From NCBI GenBank assembly GCA_011772495.1, contig WVZL01000010.1:272-64271 (forward strand): a stretch of 64,000 nt of DNA, in the 5' to 3' direction. The notes under the pieces are model-generated. The model searched no databases. It was not told the origin of the DNA and saw only the letters and a list, made by a program, of their open reading frames with translations. Shown here in pieces: positions 28,072 through 41,400 of this stretch (the first letter of the stretch is position 1; the number at the start of each line of letters is the position of its first letter). The DNA is from Candidatus Aminicenantota bacterium (GTDB lineage Bacteria; Acidobacteriota; Aminicenantia; Aminicenantales; Aminicenantaceae). Made by a program: the position numbers and the translations under genes.

Positions 28072-28884
28072 ATGGTAGAAAGCTTTCTCAGCTATGGTTT
28101 TCTCCAAAGGGCTCTCGCAGCAGGAATCTTTATCGCTTTAGCCTGTGCTATTCTTGGAGTATTTCTTATTCTGAGAAGGGATGCCATGTTTGCTCATGGC
28201 CTGGCCCATGTGACTTTTGCTGGAGTTGCTTTAGGCCTCTTCTTGAATATGATGCCCTTAGCTATGGCTCTACTCATTGCCATCCTAGCAGCCTTGGGGA
28301 TTCTGACCTTGAAAAAGAAAGCAGGCCTCTATGGAGATACGGCTATTGGAATCTTTAGCAGCGTGGGAATGGCTGCAGGAATACTATTGGCTTCTCTGGC
28401 TCGAAGTTTTAATGTTGATCTTTTCAGCTATCTCTTCGGGGAGATTCTGGCCATTGAGACTTCAGAAGTCTTGCTGTCGATCGGACTGGTCATTGTGGTA
28501 TTGTTGATCGTCATTGTCTATTATCGCAAGTTTTTATACTTAACGTTTGACTCTGAATCGGCGAAAGCGTCAGGGATCAAAGCCTACAGATTCGATATTC
28601 TTTTATCAGTCTTGACAGCGGTTACGATTGTTCTAGGGATGAAGGTCGTGGGCTTGCTTCTAGTGGCAGCCTTGGTTGTTATTCCTGCTGCGGCCGCTCT
28701 TCAGGTCTCAGCAAGTTTCAGGAAAGCTTTGATACTATCCTCATTAGTAGCGGTGGTTTCTGTAGTCTTCGGTCTTTTTTTGGCTTTTTATTTAGATTTG
28801 CCAGCTTCGGCAACGATAGTGCTCCTCTGCTTTTTCTTTTTTCTATTATTTTATGCTGTTAAAAGAATAAAGAAAGTCAGCTGA
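28072..28884 (+). CDS. znuB: Zn/Mn ABC transporter permease (ABC-3 family)
   Basis: 270 residues with about eight hydrophobic helices. The family signature RRDAMFAHGLAHVTFAGVA near residue 36 and the coupling region LTFDSESAKASGIKAYRFD match ZnuB/TroC proteins. It is the membrane channel for the ATPase just upstream and the last gene of a run that began at 24600. It converges with the macro-domain gene 3 bp away. Confidence 0.93.
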   Translation: MVESFLSYGFLQRALAAGIFIALACAILGVFLILRRDAMFAHGLAHVTFAGVALGLFLNMMPLAMALLIAILAALGILTLKKKAGLYGDTAIGIFSSVGMAAGILLASLARSFNVDLFSYLFGEILAIETSEVLLSIGLVIVVLLIVIVYYRKFLYLTFDSESAKASGIKAYRFDILLSVLTAVTIVLGMKVVGLLLVAALVVIPAAAALQVSASFRKALILSSLVAVVSVVFGLFLAFYLDLPASATIVLLCFFFFLLFYAVKRIKKVS

Positions 28885-28887
28885 AAA

Positions 28888-29424
28888 TTACCTGCTCAAT
28901 TCGGCTAAAGTATCCTGGAAGACCCGGTAGGCCTCCTCTCCATAAAGGCAGAACATAATTTCCTTGGGATTTTTATTCTCCTTATCTTTGAGAAACTCCA
29001 TGGCTGTTTTGATCATGATTTCACTGCATCTTTTAAGAGGGAACATGAATATCCCGGTACTGATAGCAGGAAAGGCTATGTTTTTTATTCTTTTTTCCTT
29101 GGCAATTCTTAGGCTGTTCAGAGTGGCCTTGGCCAGCTTCTCATCCTCGTTCCCCTCTCCATAGACCGGGCCCACAGCATGGATAACATACTGGGCCTTG
29201 AGACTACCTCCTCCTGTTAGAACGGCTTCCCCGACGGCAATAGGGCCGATTTTGTCGCATTCTTCTTGAATGGAGGGCCCACCGAATTTCCTTATGGCAC
29301 CCGCAACTCCACCCCCTAGGACCAAATTCTTATTGGCTGCGTTAACAACGGCTTCAACATCAAGTAGAACCAAATTTCCCTCCACCAGCGTTATTTTTTT
29401 TCCCTCGGCTGTCCATTCCTTCAT
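28888..29424 (-). CDS. Macro-domain protein (ADP-ribose binding / deacylation)
   Basis: 178 residues, single macro domain. The hallmark VVNAANKNLVLGGGVAGAIRKFGG is spread over residues 26-49 and AVGEAVLTGGGSLKAQYVIHAVGP follows, as in the O-acetyl-ADP-ribose deacetylase/ADP-ribosyl hydrolase class. SAFP-like AFPAISTGIFMFP forms the second phosphate loop. It lies 24 bp downstream of the nicotinamidase-like gene on the same strand, a pairing that fits turnover of NAD-derived ADP-ribose. Confidence 0.92.
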   Translation of the reverse strand: MKEWTAEGKKITLVEGNLVLLDVEAVVNAANKNLVLGGGVAGAIRKFGGPSIQEECDKIGPIAVGEAVLTGGGSLKAQYVIHAVGPVYGEGNEDEKLAKATLNSLRIAKEKRIKNIAFPAISTGIFMFPLKRCSEIMIKTAMEFLKDKENKNPKEIMFCLYGEEAYRVFQDTLAELSR

Positions 29425-32400
29425 TGCTATCCCCCTTATGAGAATCTCTTAAATGATCTTAGTTGCGTAGGTTTTTTCCATTCTTCGAAGGGCAAACTCC
29501 TGAGCTTCTGGATCGAAATCAGCCACTCCCATTTTATAAACGATAACAGATAAATCTCTGTTTCTTAGATCCCCCACAGTGTCCATCACACATATCGAAG
29601 TGCAGACACCGACAACATGGACCTCGCTTATTTTAAGCCTTCTTAGAACCTCGTCCAAGTTGGTGCCATAAAAGGCACTGTAGCGTTTCTTCTTGATGAT
29701 GAGATCGCGTTCTTCGACTGGCAATTCATCGATGATTTCAGCTCCAGTTGTGCCAGTTACACAATGTTTCGGAAACATTTTGAATTCTAAATCATCGGGA
29801 TCATGCGAATCGCAAATAAAGACAACCGAGTCCCCGTTCTTATGGAACTCTTCAATCTTTTGCTTGACGAAGGGGATGATTTTCCTGGCTGAGTCACCGC
29901 AATAGAGCGCCCCGTCGGGGTTCAAGAAATCATTCAGCATGTCAATGACAAAAAGAGCTCTCATCCGGTCCTCGGTTTTATTTTATACAAAGATAAGGAA
30001 TTTGAAAAGGAAGATCCTGTTAAAAGCTGGAACGTATTTTTGAAAATAGCTGGTCTTAATATGCCAAGAGGCTAAGGTTGTATTCGTTCAAGGAATTTAA
30101 GGCTCTTCTTGAGAGAGGAGCGTAGAGGAAGAAGAGAATATTACATGGCTAAGAAATAGTCTGCGACCTGAATATTATATTTATGGGGATCCAAGGATTT
30201 TACGATGGTTCTCTTGAATCTGTTTGAGCCTGGTTTCATTTCAGTTAAATCGACCACTTGTCCGTTTATTCTGTTTCCCGCCGCATCCGTAATAAGTTTT
30301 ACTTTGGGCCTGAGCATAAAAGCTGTTTCTGAATTGGTTTCGACCACTATTCCCAGTTCATCGGTACTCAGAACCACCACTGTACCGATAGGATAAACTC
30401 CCATCATGTTGGAGAAGACCTTGAGCAAGACGAGGTCGAACTCTGTTCCGCTGGTCTCTAAGATAATGCTCATGGCTTCATCTCTTGTAAAGGCCCGCTT
30501 TCGGTAGGGCCTTACAGTCGTCAAGGCATCAAAAACATCGCATATTTTGACGATGCGACTAAAAAGATCTACTGCATCCCTTCTCCAAGATTTGGGATAC
30601 CCAGAGAGATTCGACCAGAGGTGGTGTTCTAAAGCGACATAAAGGGTTCTTATAGGTAGATAACTCAATTCCTTGAGAAGGATGAGTTTTCCAGCCCCAT
30701 GATATGGGTGCTTTTCGATGATAGCTCTTTCATCATCATCTAATTTTCCTTCTTTTTCTAGAATTTCCTTGGGGATCTCGAGTTTTCCGATATCATGGAA
30801 GAAAGAACTTATGCCTAAGTCGACTAATTCTTTTTTTTCCAGCCCTATTCTTCTTCCAAAACAAATGGATAGAATTGCGACATTCGTGGAATGATTAAGA
30901 GTATATTCGTCATAGTTTTGGACATTCGTTAGACCTATGATGAAAGACTCATCTTGAGTGATCAGATCGATTATTGCCTGGATGAGTCTTCGAGTCGTCT
31001 TTAATCCTATCCTTTTTTCCTGTTCTTGCCTCTTGAAGACTTCTTTCAGGTGAGTGATGCTCTTAGCATATACCTTTTTTGCATTTTGCCTGATTTGCTC
31101 AGGACTCATATCCTCGGTGATTCCAAAAGCCTGGATTTTCTCCAGGATGATATGATGGAGCTCCTGAGCTTTAATCCTAGACATTAATTCTTCAAAGACA
31201 TTCGTCTTTTTCCCATCTAAATCAGCCAACAGGTAGATAAACTGTATAAGCTCTTCCTTATCCAATCCGGGCTTGAAGCCAATGGTTCCGATCTCTTTTT
31301 TTCTGAATTCATCAGCTAAGAACTTAAAGTTTTGATAACTAAAAAAGTCAAACTTGACGCGAACTGTGTTAAAGAACAGAGTATTATCCCGAAAGTAAAA
31401 TATGGCCTTCAACTCAGTATTCAAGATGTTTTGGATTAATGCGAAAAGCGGTTCCACTTGTTTTATGAAGGTAAGGTTATTGGGTTCATAGATTTGAGCT
31501 GTTTTCCAAGCTGAGGAAAATCGAATGAAGATTTCCTCTACGGTTCTGGATATCTCTCTTTGAGCAGAGTCAGAATAGTCAGAGATCCTGTTGTGAGATT
31601 CATTCTCTTGGGGCTGAACTGTTGTATCTTTCTTTTCGGTCTCGATCGAAATTTCTCCTATAAGGTCAATCTCATCAGGGAGAGCCGACAAGCTTCCCGA
31701 ATCGTTTTATTCCTCAGCCGAGTGCCTTCTTTGAGAATCTTCGCTGCTTTGGGATTAGCCATGGCCTCTAAGGCGTAAACTGCGGAGAGACGAATCTCAT
31801 TCTGTAGGTTTGTGGAAAAAATCGTCCATTTTTTTAGAAAGGACCCGAGAAGGGAATAGGCTTCCTCGCTTTGACTCTTAGCCAAGAATTTCAGGAGCGC
31901 TTTCTTTTCTGCCTTGCTCCGCTTCTTGAAATCTTTTCTTTTCGCAAATTCCATGACCTGATCAAAGGTCGCTTTATTCCCATAATATTTAAGACTCTGG
32001 GCAGCTAAAGCCCGAACTTCACTATATGGATCATTTATCAATTCCATTAAAAGCTTGTTAACCGATTCATCCTCAATCTTTTTCAAAGCATGAATGGTAG
32101 CCAGTCTTATGGACTTATCCTCATGCTGAGAAAATTTTTCCAGATGGAGTATGACGCTTCTTTCTCCTAATCTTCCTAAGATGGCTATGACTTCTCGTGA
32201 GAGAGCGAGTCTGTCATTTTTGGCAATCCTGATCAGGGCGTTTAAATTCTTCTTGCCGAATTCTTGAAGGAAATCCGAGGCTTTCTCGCGGAGCAATGTG
32301 TCTTCTGAATGTTCCCAGATTTCACCAAGCAGAGGGATCGTGTTGGGCCCCAGAAATTTTAAGTATTGAAAAAAGGACTCAAAGTTCTTTATGCGTTTGT

Positions 32401-35400
32401 CCAGGAAAAGTTTTGTCAGACGAGAGACCGACCTTTCTGTTTTGACGTCCTGAAGGAATCTTTCTAAAGATTTCTTGTTTTCTGAAAGTTCACTGGAAAG
32501 GCTTTGTCTTAATTCTTGGATGCGGTTCAAAAGAAATAGAGCCAGAGCAAAGTCAGATTTATGGACTATTTCCAGATAGCACTGGTTCAGAACGCTCAGG
32601 ATCGCCACAAACCTATCGTAACGTTCCTCTAAAGACAGGATTTCAAACAACAAATTGACGAGCTCGTTCAAACGAGCTGCAGCCCGGCTTTCTGAAACCA
32701 TAGTCTTGACTTCAGGAATCTCTTCCTCGTTAATAGATGTGATATGAGAGGGAAGCACCAAGTTATCGGTGATTCTGTCGTCATCTGGCCCGTTTTCGTC
32801 TTTTGAAGAGTGGAAGCCTAAGGCCATGCGTCTCTTATAGAGCTCTATCCTGTCTTCTGGAGAAAAGCTAATCTTGCCTTCTGAGAATTTATTCTGGTCA
32901 ATTTTAACGTAGATTTTATTATTTTCTTGTCCGATTTCTGACTCGAGAAACTCATCAAGGGCGAAATACCGGATATGAGCAAAGTCTTTTTCCCAAAGTG
33001 AATTCACCAGGTCGCTGTCTTCGGGAGGGAGCTCAGAGCCTTCTTTTATGACTCTCAAGAAATCTTGAATCTCTTTCTCATCCAGCCCTTTGTAGAAAAT
33101 GAGCTCTCTCATCCCATCTTTAAAGAGGAGAAAAGGCAGGCTTCTCTTTTTTTCTTCATCCTGGAAGACTGTCTCTCCTTTATAGGTGAAGCTGAATTCT
33201 TGAATATTAATTTTCAAATGCCTGTAGACGTTTAAAAATTCTTTTAGGTCTTTGGCAAAAGTATCGATGGATTTTTGAACAGAAGGATTTATACTGGGGT
33301 AGATCTTCAAGGAAAAGAATGCTTTGCCGAAAGATTTCAAGACTTGTTTGGCGTTCTTTATCTCTACTGGATCAGGGTGGAATTTTTTTTCTTCGGTCGC
33401 ATTGTTAGCGTTTGACAATTTTGCCAAGTGCATGGTCAATTCTCTATCTCCAGATTGCTGTTGATGAAGATTTAAATGAAGAATCTCACCTCTGCTTACC
33501 TTTTTTTCAAGCAAACTGCACCCTCATCTCGCTATTTCCGCCTATGGAAATAGCATCCTGTGAAATGAGGCTTAATTAGCCTCGGTTGTCTTTTGTCGAT
33601 CGAGCTTCAGGTTTAACTGGAGACAAAGACTGCTCAAAACAAAATAATGGAGAAGAAAAGAAGCATCAGTAAAATAAGCCACGACTTGGAGAGCAGCCTT
33701 TCTACAACAAAGAATTCTTGGTGCACCATTGATGCTATATTTCAAATAAATCCTCTCAAAAATAAATGATTTTCTCAATCGCCTACCAAGAGGAAATTTG
33801 AGGTGATATGAATTTCCTCCTGTCTCACCCTCTGCGAGTAAACATAATCTTGGACTGTAAAATGATTCAGATGGTTTTTTATTGCTGATGATTAGAGAAT
33901 AGAAGAAAAGAATTCCAGATAAGAGTTATGATTCTATTCTCATCAGGGAAAACATCTTAGATGCTACCTGAGGCTAAGAAATCATTGCTTTGAGAAATGA
34001 CTGGAGATGAGATTATCTTATTTGCTTCGGGTTTTCTTTTCCTTAGTTATTTCAATTCTTTTTGCATTATATCTCTTATTTCTTCACCGAGCCTCACAGC
34101 CTCATTCTTCAGAGAACTGGCTTCTTTGGTAACTTTTGATTTAAATTTTTTATCTTGAATATTGGGCAGATTGATTTTTATGTTGTAGTAGGCTCCTTCG
34201 GCAGCGGTTTGCGCCGCCAGCCCTGCGACCCCAGCATCACTCAAGGAATTTTTATTGCCTTTTAGGGCTACCTTCTTGGCCAATTTTAAGGTCTGCACGC
34301 TTTTCTTTAAGACTTCAAAGGGGACTAAGGTGGCTTCCTTTGTTGCCTCTTCTATAGCCTGTTCTCGTTCTTTTTTCTCCTCTTCAGTCTTTTTTTTCAT
34401 CTTGAAGGCTCCCATGAGCTTATTGAATGCCTGAGTATCCAAATCTACGGACCTTAAAAACTCGTCTTTTAGAACTTGAGCATCAACGGCAAAATCTTTC
34501 ACGTCTTTCTGGACTTTTTCATATTCTTTTTTGCCTACGGTTAAATTAGAGACCATTGAGCAAAGGGAAGCTGATAGAGCTCCACATAGAGCAGCCGTGC
34601 TCCCACCGCCTGGAGCAGGAGAATCCACTGAAAGCTCATTGGCGAATTCTCTCAAATTATAGTGGAGGAGTGAGTTCGAGGTTTCCTGAAATTGATACTC
34701 GATGATTTTTTTCTCTGCCTCGAACGGAGCAACATCATTCAATCCAAGAGAAATCACGGCTGTGCTTATGAGTTCTTCTTCAGGAACTCCAGAGCTTCTA
34801 TTTTGCTTCTCAAGATAATGTCTGCCCGCCATAATAAGAGCTTCTTTGGGAATAAGACCTACCAATTCACTACCCGTAACCCTTAGTCCCAGCTTTCCAG
34901 CTTCTTTTCGGGCTTTATCAAAGACAAGATGGGGAGGAGAAACCTTATAATTCGTAAAATTTATAGATATCTGAGCAATTCCATAGTCTTCGATATACCA
35001 ACCCACAGCCTTTACTTCTTTAAATTTTCCGGCTTTTTTGATGGCTTTGCCTTCGGCATCTCTTATGATCTTTCCTTCCTTATCTCGCTTTGCCCGGCCA
35101 CGCTCTCTTAAATTCAGGGCAATTTCATGAGCGAGTTTCCGGTCTCGTGTATTTAGATTTATATTGTAGGCAATCAAAAACTCTCGAGCGCCAATAACTG
35201 TCGCTCCAGTTTTAGGATTGAACACAGGTTCCCCATAGTCGGGAGCCCACTCAGGGTCTTTCAGCTTTTCAGGTAATCCCTCGTATTCGCCAGTTCTGAT
35301 AAGGGCTATATTCCTTCTTTCTGGTTTTTTTGCTGCTGCTTCATAAAGATAAATCGGGATTCCCAGTTCTTTAGCTACCCTTTCTCCCAGTTCATTGGCC

Positions 35401-38400
35401 ATCTGGACACATTCCTCCATTGTCACTCCTGAAACTGGTACAAAAGGGCAAACATCTGTGGCTCCAATACGACTGTGGGCACCTTGATGCTTACTCATAT
35501 CGATGACCTCAGCAGCTTTTTTTATGGCTTTAAAAGCAGCCTCTTTGACTCCCTCGGGGCTGCCTATGAACGTGACAACTGTCCTGTTTGTGGATTCGCC
35601 TGGATCCACATCAAGGAGTTTAACTCTAGGCGTTGATTCTATCTCCTTGGTTATGGCGCTAATTTTTCCTTTATTTCTTCCTTCGCTGAAGTTAGGAACA
35701 CATTCGACTAATTTCATTCTTCGACCCCTTTTTTTTGAGTATATTGCAGTTGGCCTCTGCTGTCATAGACTTCAATTTCTTCAAAGTCGCTGAGATGTTC
35801 CATGATTTTGGTTTTGTCAGCCACAATAATGACGACAGGAGTGAGAAGTGGATATTTCTGAGCAACTTCAAAGACTTTTTCTGAACTGATGAGCATGATG
35901 TTTTTATAATAATCGTTCCAGAATTCGTTTCCTAGAGCAAAAGCCTGGGCCTCAGTAATTCGAGAGCAAAAACTCTCAAAGGTCTCGACTTGGAGAGGGA
36001 AATTGCCTATTAAGTAAGATTTTGCTTGTTCGATTTCAAAGTTGGTAATTTCCTCTTTGATGATATTTTCTATTTCTTTGAGACTCTCCTTAACTGACAA
36101 GTAGACGACTTCCGGCCTCACCTTTGCTTTGACCAGGAAAACTCCGCTTCTTTTAAAGAGCTCGACTTCGCTGAAGGCAAAATATGCGTATCCCTTAGAC
36201 TCTCTAAGGTTCATGAAGAGGCGACTGTTGGTGGTGCCGCCCAAAACCTGATTGAGGACGATAAAAGGGAAGAAATCCTGGCTTTTTTTGGGAAAAACAA
36301 CGTTCCCTATGTAAATCGTCGAATCTTCAGCTCCAGGAAGATCTACCAGACATATTCTTTTGGCCTCAGAAGGCTCAGGGGCTGGAATGAAGTGACGTTC
36401 TATTTCTTTGTTTCTCCAAGTATTCAGGTAATGGCTGACCTTTCTTACAGCAGTGGGAAGATTCAGGTCGCCGACCAAAACAAGATGTGCATTGTTGGGA
36501 AGATAGTGCTGGTTGTAGAAGTCGAGAATTTCTTTGTAACTGATGTTTCTGATGAAGTCTTCAGTATAAGTGGCCTTCTTATAGGGGTGGTCATGGAAGA
36601 GGATTCTGAAGAGCTGGTTGTGAGCGGCGAATTCAGGATCTGTTCCCTTTCTGCGGAGTTCGTAGAACAGGATTCTTTTCTCATTGTCAATCTCTCTCCT
36701 GGGAAATATTGGTACTAGGATCATTTTGCTCAAGACATCAAGAGCCTCGTCTAAATATTCTTCTAGAAAGGTAAAGGCAAACACGGAATAGTCAAGGAAC
36801 GTAGAGACCGAAAAATTTCCCCCCACGGACTCGATTATCTCTTCAATACGAGAAGAGGAAAGCTCGAAGGAACCTTTAGTCAACATCGTGGCTGTAAAAG
36901 TGGCCAGTCCGGGCAGCTTTTCAGGAGAATGACTCTCTCCAGCCATGACGACCAGTTGCAAGCTGATGAGCGGTAAGCCCTCTCTACGGGCTACTGCAAT
37001 ACGAAGACCATTGGAAAGAGAAAAAGACTCTATCTTGGGCAGCTTGAGCTCATCGAGAGGTTCAGGAAAGGGAGGAGATCTCCTGTATCTTTCTTGAGAT
37101 TGAAGAGGGAAGACAAAAATCACGAAGGCCAAAATGAAAAATAACCCTTGGAATCTCCGTCTTCTCAATTTTTGCTCTAGAGTTTTCATTTTATTTTAAT
37201 GTTGAGGACAATCCTGTTGTCAGAGATAAAATACCTGTTGATCACCCCGATTATATCAATCGCGGACACTCCGAGGTATCTGTTCAACTCTGCGGGCAAG
37301 CGCTCCAAAGTCCCCTGAGTAAGATAAATATCAGTCAAAAACAAAGCCCTTTCTAGAAAGGTCGCATATTGGGAGACATAATCCATCTTGAACATATTTT
37401 TTGACTTCGTGAGTTCCCTGTCTGAAACATGGGCAGTTTTAAGCCTGTTGATTTCAGAAAGGATAGCCCTGAGGCTTCTCTCGACCATAATTTCATTATT
37501 GCAGAGCACGAATAGCTTGAAAGCAGCAAAATCCTTTCTTTTTTCAATGCCTCCGTTGAAATCGAAAACGATGCGCTCTCTTTTATAAAGCCTCTTATGA
37601 AGGCGAGAGCTCTTGCCCCGTAAGAGAATATAATTCAAGATAGACAAAGAAAAAAAGTCACCAGGATGTCGCGGAGCGAACCTATAGCCAAGAAAAAAAC
37701 CTGGAAGGGGAGCGATAGAGTCCTCATGTGTGTAAGAGCCTCGTTTTTTCTGATCCGATTCAACAGGAGGAGGGGAGGGAATGTCCTTTCCTTTGGGAAT
37801 TGACTCAAAATATTTTCTTATAAGTTCTTCGGCGCGTCTTCTTTTAACATTCCCCACTACACAAAGAACAGCATTATTCGGCACATAAAAGGTCGAGTAG
37901 AAACTCTTAATATCCTCGATGGTAATTCCTCTGAGATCTTCTCTAGTGCCGATGACAGGATGGTTGTGGGCGAAACTAGGATAAAAAAGCTTGTCAAAGA
38001 TAAAAGAGCTCTCCAAGTAAGGATCTGCAGTTTTTCTGTGCTGGATTTCTTCAACCAGGGAATCTTTGACTCTCTCTACGTTAGAGTCTTTAATCTCTAA
38101 GAATTTCATCCGGTCTGATTCAAGCCAGAGCACTAAGGCGAGTTGATTCGAGGGAACAGTTTGAAAGAATATAGTTTTTTCTTCGGTGGTGGCTGCGTTT
38201 AATGTTCCTCCGATGCGATTAATGTAAAGGATGTGCTGCATACGGCTTACATTGCTTGAACCCTGAAACATTAAATTTTCCATCAAATAGGCCAAACCTG
38301 TTTTTCCTTGTTGTTCGTGAATAGAACCGACATTATAAGCGATAACCACAGAAACGATCGGGAGCGAATTATCTTCAGAAAGTATAACCTGCAATCCGTT

Positions 38401-41400
38401 CCTCAACTGAAAGTGATACACCGGAAAAGGAAGCTCTGCTTGTTCTTGAGCCTGTAAGGAGGAAATCATTAAAAGAGAGAAAAAGCTCCAAATCAGGGCA
38501 ACCTTGGTAGGGCAAATTCTATGTTTCCGAAAGTTACACCTAATCATCATTTTTTAAAATATCATAAATAAAAAAGGAAATTCAAATTTCATTAAGAAAC
38601 ATCAGGCCTCTTTCTATAACAAAAAAATAAAAATGGGGACGGTTCTATTTTTTTAAACAGAAAGCCTAGCACCATGAGATAAAGGTAATAATAAAAAAAT
38701 AGAACCGTTCCCTATCTGTCCTATCTGCTATTCCGGGCTCTATATTGAAAATAGGATTTCTTTATGTTATTGTTTTCTGCTAAGAAATCGAGGGAGTCGT
38801 CCTATGAGTAAACAAGGATCACATTTATTCACCTCTGAATCAGTAACCGAGGGGCATCCTGATAAGGTCTGCGATCAAATCTCTGATGCGATTCTAGATG
38901 ATCTTCTGGCTCAAGATCCCCAGAGCAGGGTGGCTTGTGAGACTCTAGTCACTACCGGACTCGTCCTTATTGCCGGAGAAATTACTACCAATGGTTATTG
39001 TGAGTTCCAGAAAATAGTCAGAAGCACTGTCAAAGAAATTGGCTATACAAGTGCCAAGTACGGTTTTGATTACGAAACATGCAGTGTTATCTCTACCATT
39101 CATGAACAGTCGCCCGATATTGCAATGGGAGTCGATGAAACAGAAGACCATGAGCAAGGCGCAGGCGACCAAGGGATAATGTTTGGCTATGCCTGTCGAG
39201 AAACCGAGGAATTCATGCCCATGCCAATCATGATGTCTCACAAACTTGCCAGACGATTGGCTCAAGCGAGAAAGGAAAAAATCTTGGAGTACCTCAGGCC
39301 TGATGGCAAAACCCAGGTGACAATTGAGTATGACGGAAAGATTCCCAAAAGAGTAGAGGCGGTAGTCATTGCTGCCCAGCATAATAAAGATGTGGAAATG
39401 AACGAATTTAGAGAAGATATCAAGGAAGTTGTCATAAAAAAAATCATCCCTTTAGAAATGATTGACAAAAAAACAAAAATCCACATCAACCAAACAGGCC
39501 GGTTTGAACAGGGAGGACCTTTGGCGGATTCCGGCCTCACGGGCCGAAAAATCATTGTCGACACTTATGGAGGTGTTGGAAGCCATGGAGGAGGATGCTT
39601 CTCCGGAAAAGATCCTTCCAAAGTTGACCGGTCAGGTTCATACATGGCCCGTTATATCGCTAAAAATATGGTCGCCGCCGGCATAGCTGATAAATTGGAA
39701 GTTCAATTGGCTTATGCTATCGGAGTGTCTCATCCTGTCTCGATAATGGTCGATAGCTTCGGGACATCGCAAATTTCAGAGGATAAAATCAAAGAGTTGA
39801 TCAGAGCCCATTTTGATCTTACTCCCAAAGGAATGATCACGAGCTTGAATCTTCTCCGTCCCATATATAAACAAACAGCCTGTTACGGCCATTTCGGACG
39901 CCACGAAGAAGAATTTACTTGGGAAAGGCTGGATAAGGTCAAGGCTTTGAAAGAGGATGCATCGCTCTAATGAGCGGCTCTTTAAGAACGTCAGGCAGAG
40001 ATAAAAAAGTATATAATAAAAGCTGGATTATGATTGACAATCCTTGGACTTAAGAGCAAAGGATTAATCTAAAAGAAAAAACACTGAATACAATAAAAGG
40101 AAAAGGCCATGGAATACGATGTAAAAGATTTAGCCCTCGCTTCAAAGGGAAAACTAAAGATGGAATGGGCAGGAAGATACATGCCTGTTCTCCGGTCTTT
40201 GAAGGATAAATTCGCTAAAGAAAAACCCCTTCTAGGGATAAGAATTTCAGCTTGCCTCCATGTCACAAGCGAGACAGGAAACTTGATGGATGTCCTCAAG
40301 ACAGGCGGGGCTAAAGTCGCGCTCACCGCGTCTAATCCTTTGAGTACTCAAGATGATGTAGCTGCTGCTCTAGTGAAATATTACAAAATTCCTGTTTTTG
40401 CCATCAAAGGAGAAGACAACAAGACTTATTATAAACACATCAATCAAGCTCTGAGCCACAGGCCTCAAATAACTATGGATGATGGGGCAGATTTGGTTTT
40501 CACGGTCCATTCCAAGCGAAAGGATTTGCTCAAAGACATCATCGGAGGGACCGAAGAAACAACGACTGGGGTTATTCGCTTGAAGAGTATGGCCTTAAAG
40601 AAGGTCCTCTCCTATCCTATTATTGCCGTAAATGATGCCAACACCAAGCATCTTTTTGACAACCGCTATGGCACAGGACAAAGCACTATGGACGGGATTC
40701 TCCGGGCGACCAACATTCTCATAGCCGGTTTGAATTTTGTTATTTCCGGCTATGGATGGTGTGGTCGTGGAGTGGCCATGAGGGCAAGAGGTGCTGGGGC
40801 TAAAGTCATTGTCTGTGAGGTTGACCCACTCAGAGCCTTAGAAGCGGTCATGGATGGATTTCAGGTCATGTCCTTAGAGGAAGCCACAAAATTCGGCGAT
40901 ATATTCATCACCGTAACTGGAGATAAGAATGTGATCACTCGAAGGCATTTTATGAAAATGAAGGATGGGGCAGTAATTGCCAATTCTGGCCACTTCAATG
41001 TTGAAATCGATATTCCTGCTTTAGAAAGCCTGTCTAGAGAAAAGAGAAAAATCCGAGAATTTGTTGAAGAATACACGTTAAAAAGTGGGAAGAAAATCTA
41101 CCTCCTCGCCGAGGGCCGTTTGATCAACCTGGCAGCTGCCGAAGGACATCCGGCCACAGTCATGGATATGAGTTTTGCCAATCAAACTCTTTGCGCGGCA
41201 TATCTTTGTAAAGAGAAAGGAAAGCTGCAGAAAAAGGTCTTCCCAGTTCCCAGAGAAATCGATGAAGAAATTGCCAGGATGAAACTGAAATCCATGGGAG
41301 TGAAGATCGACCGTTTGACTGCAGAGCAAAAAAGATATCTGACTGATTGGAAAGAGGGGACTTGATCAGTTTTTCTTCTGTTCTTGTATTATTCGCAAAT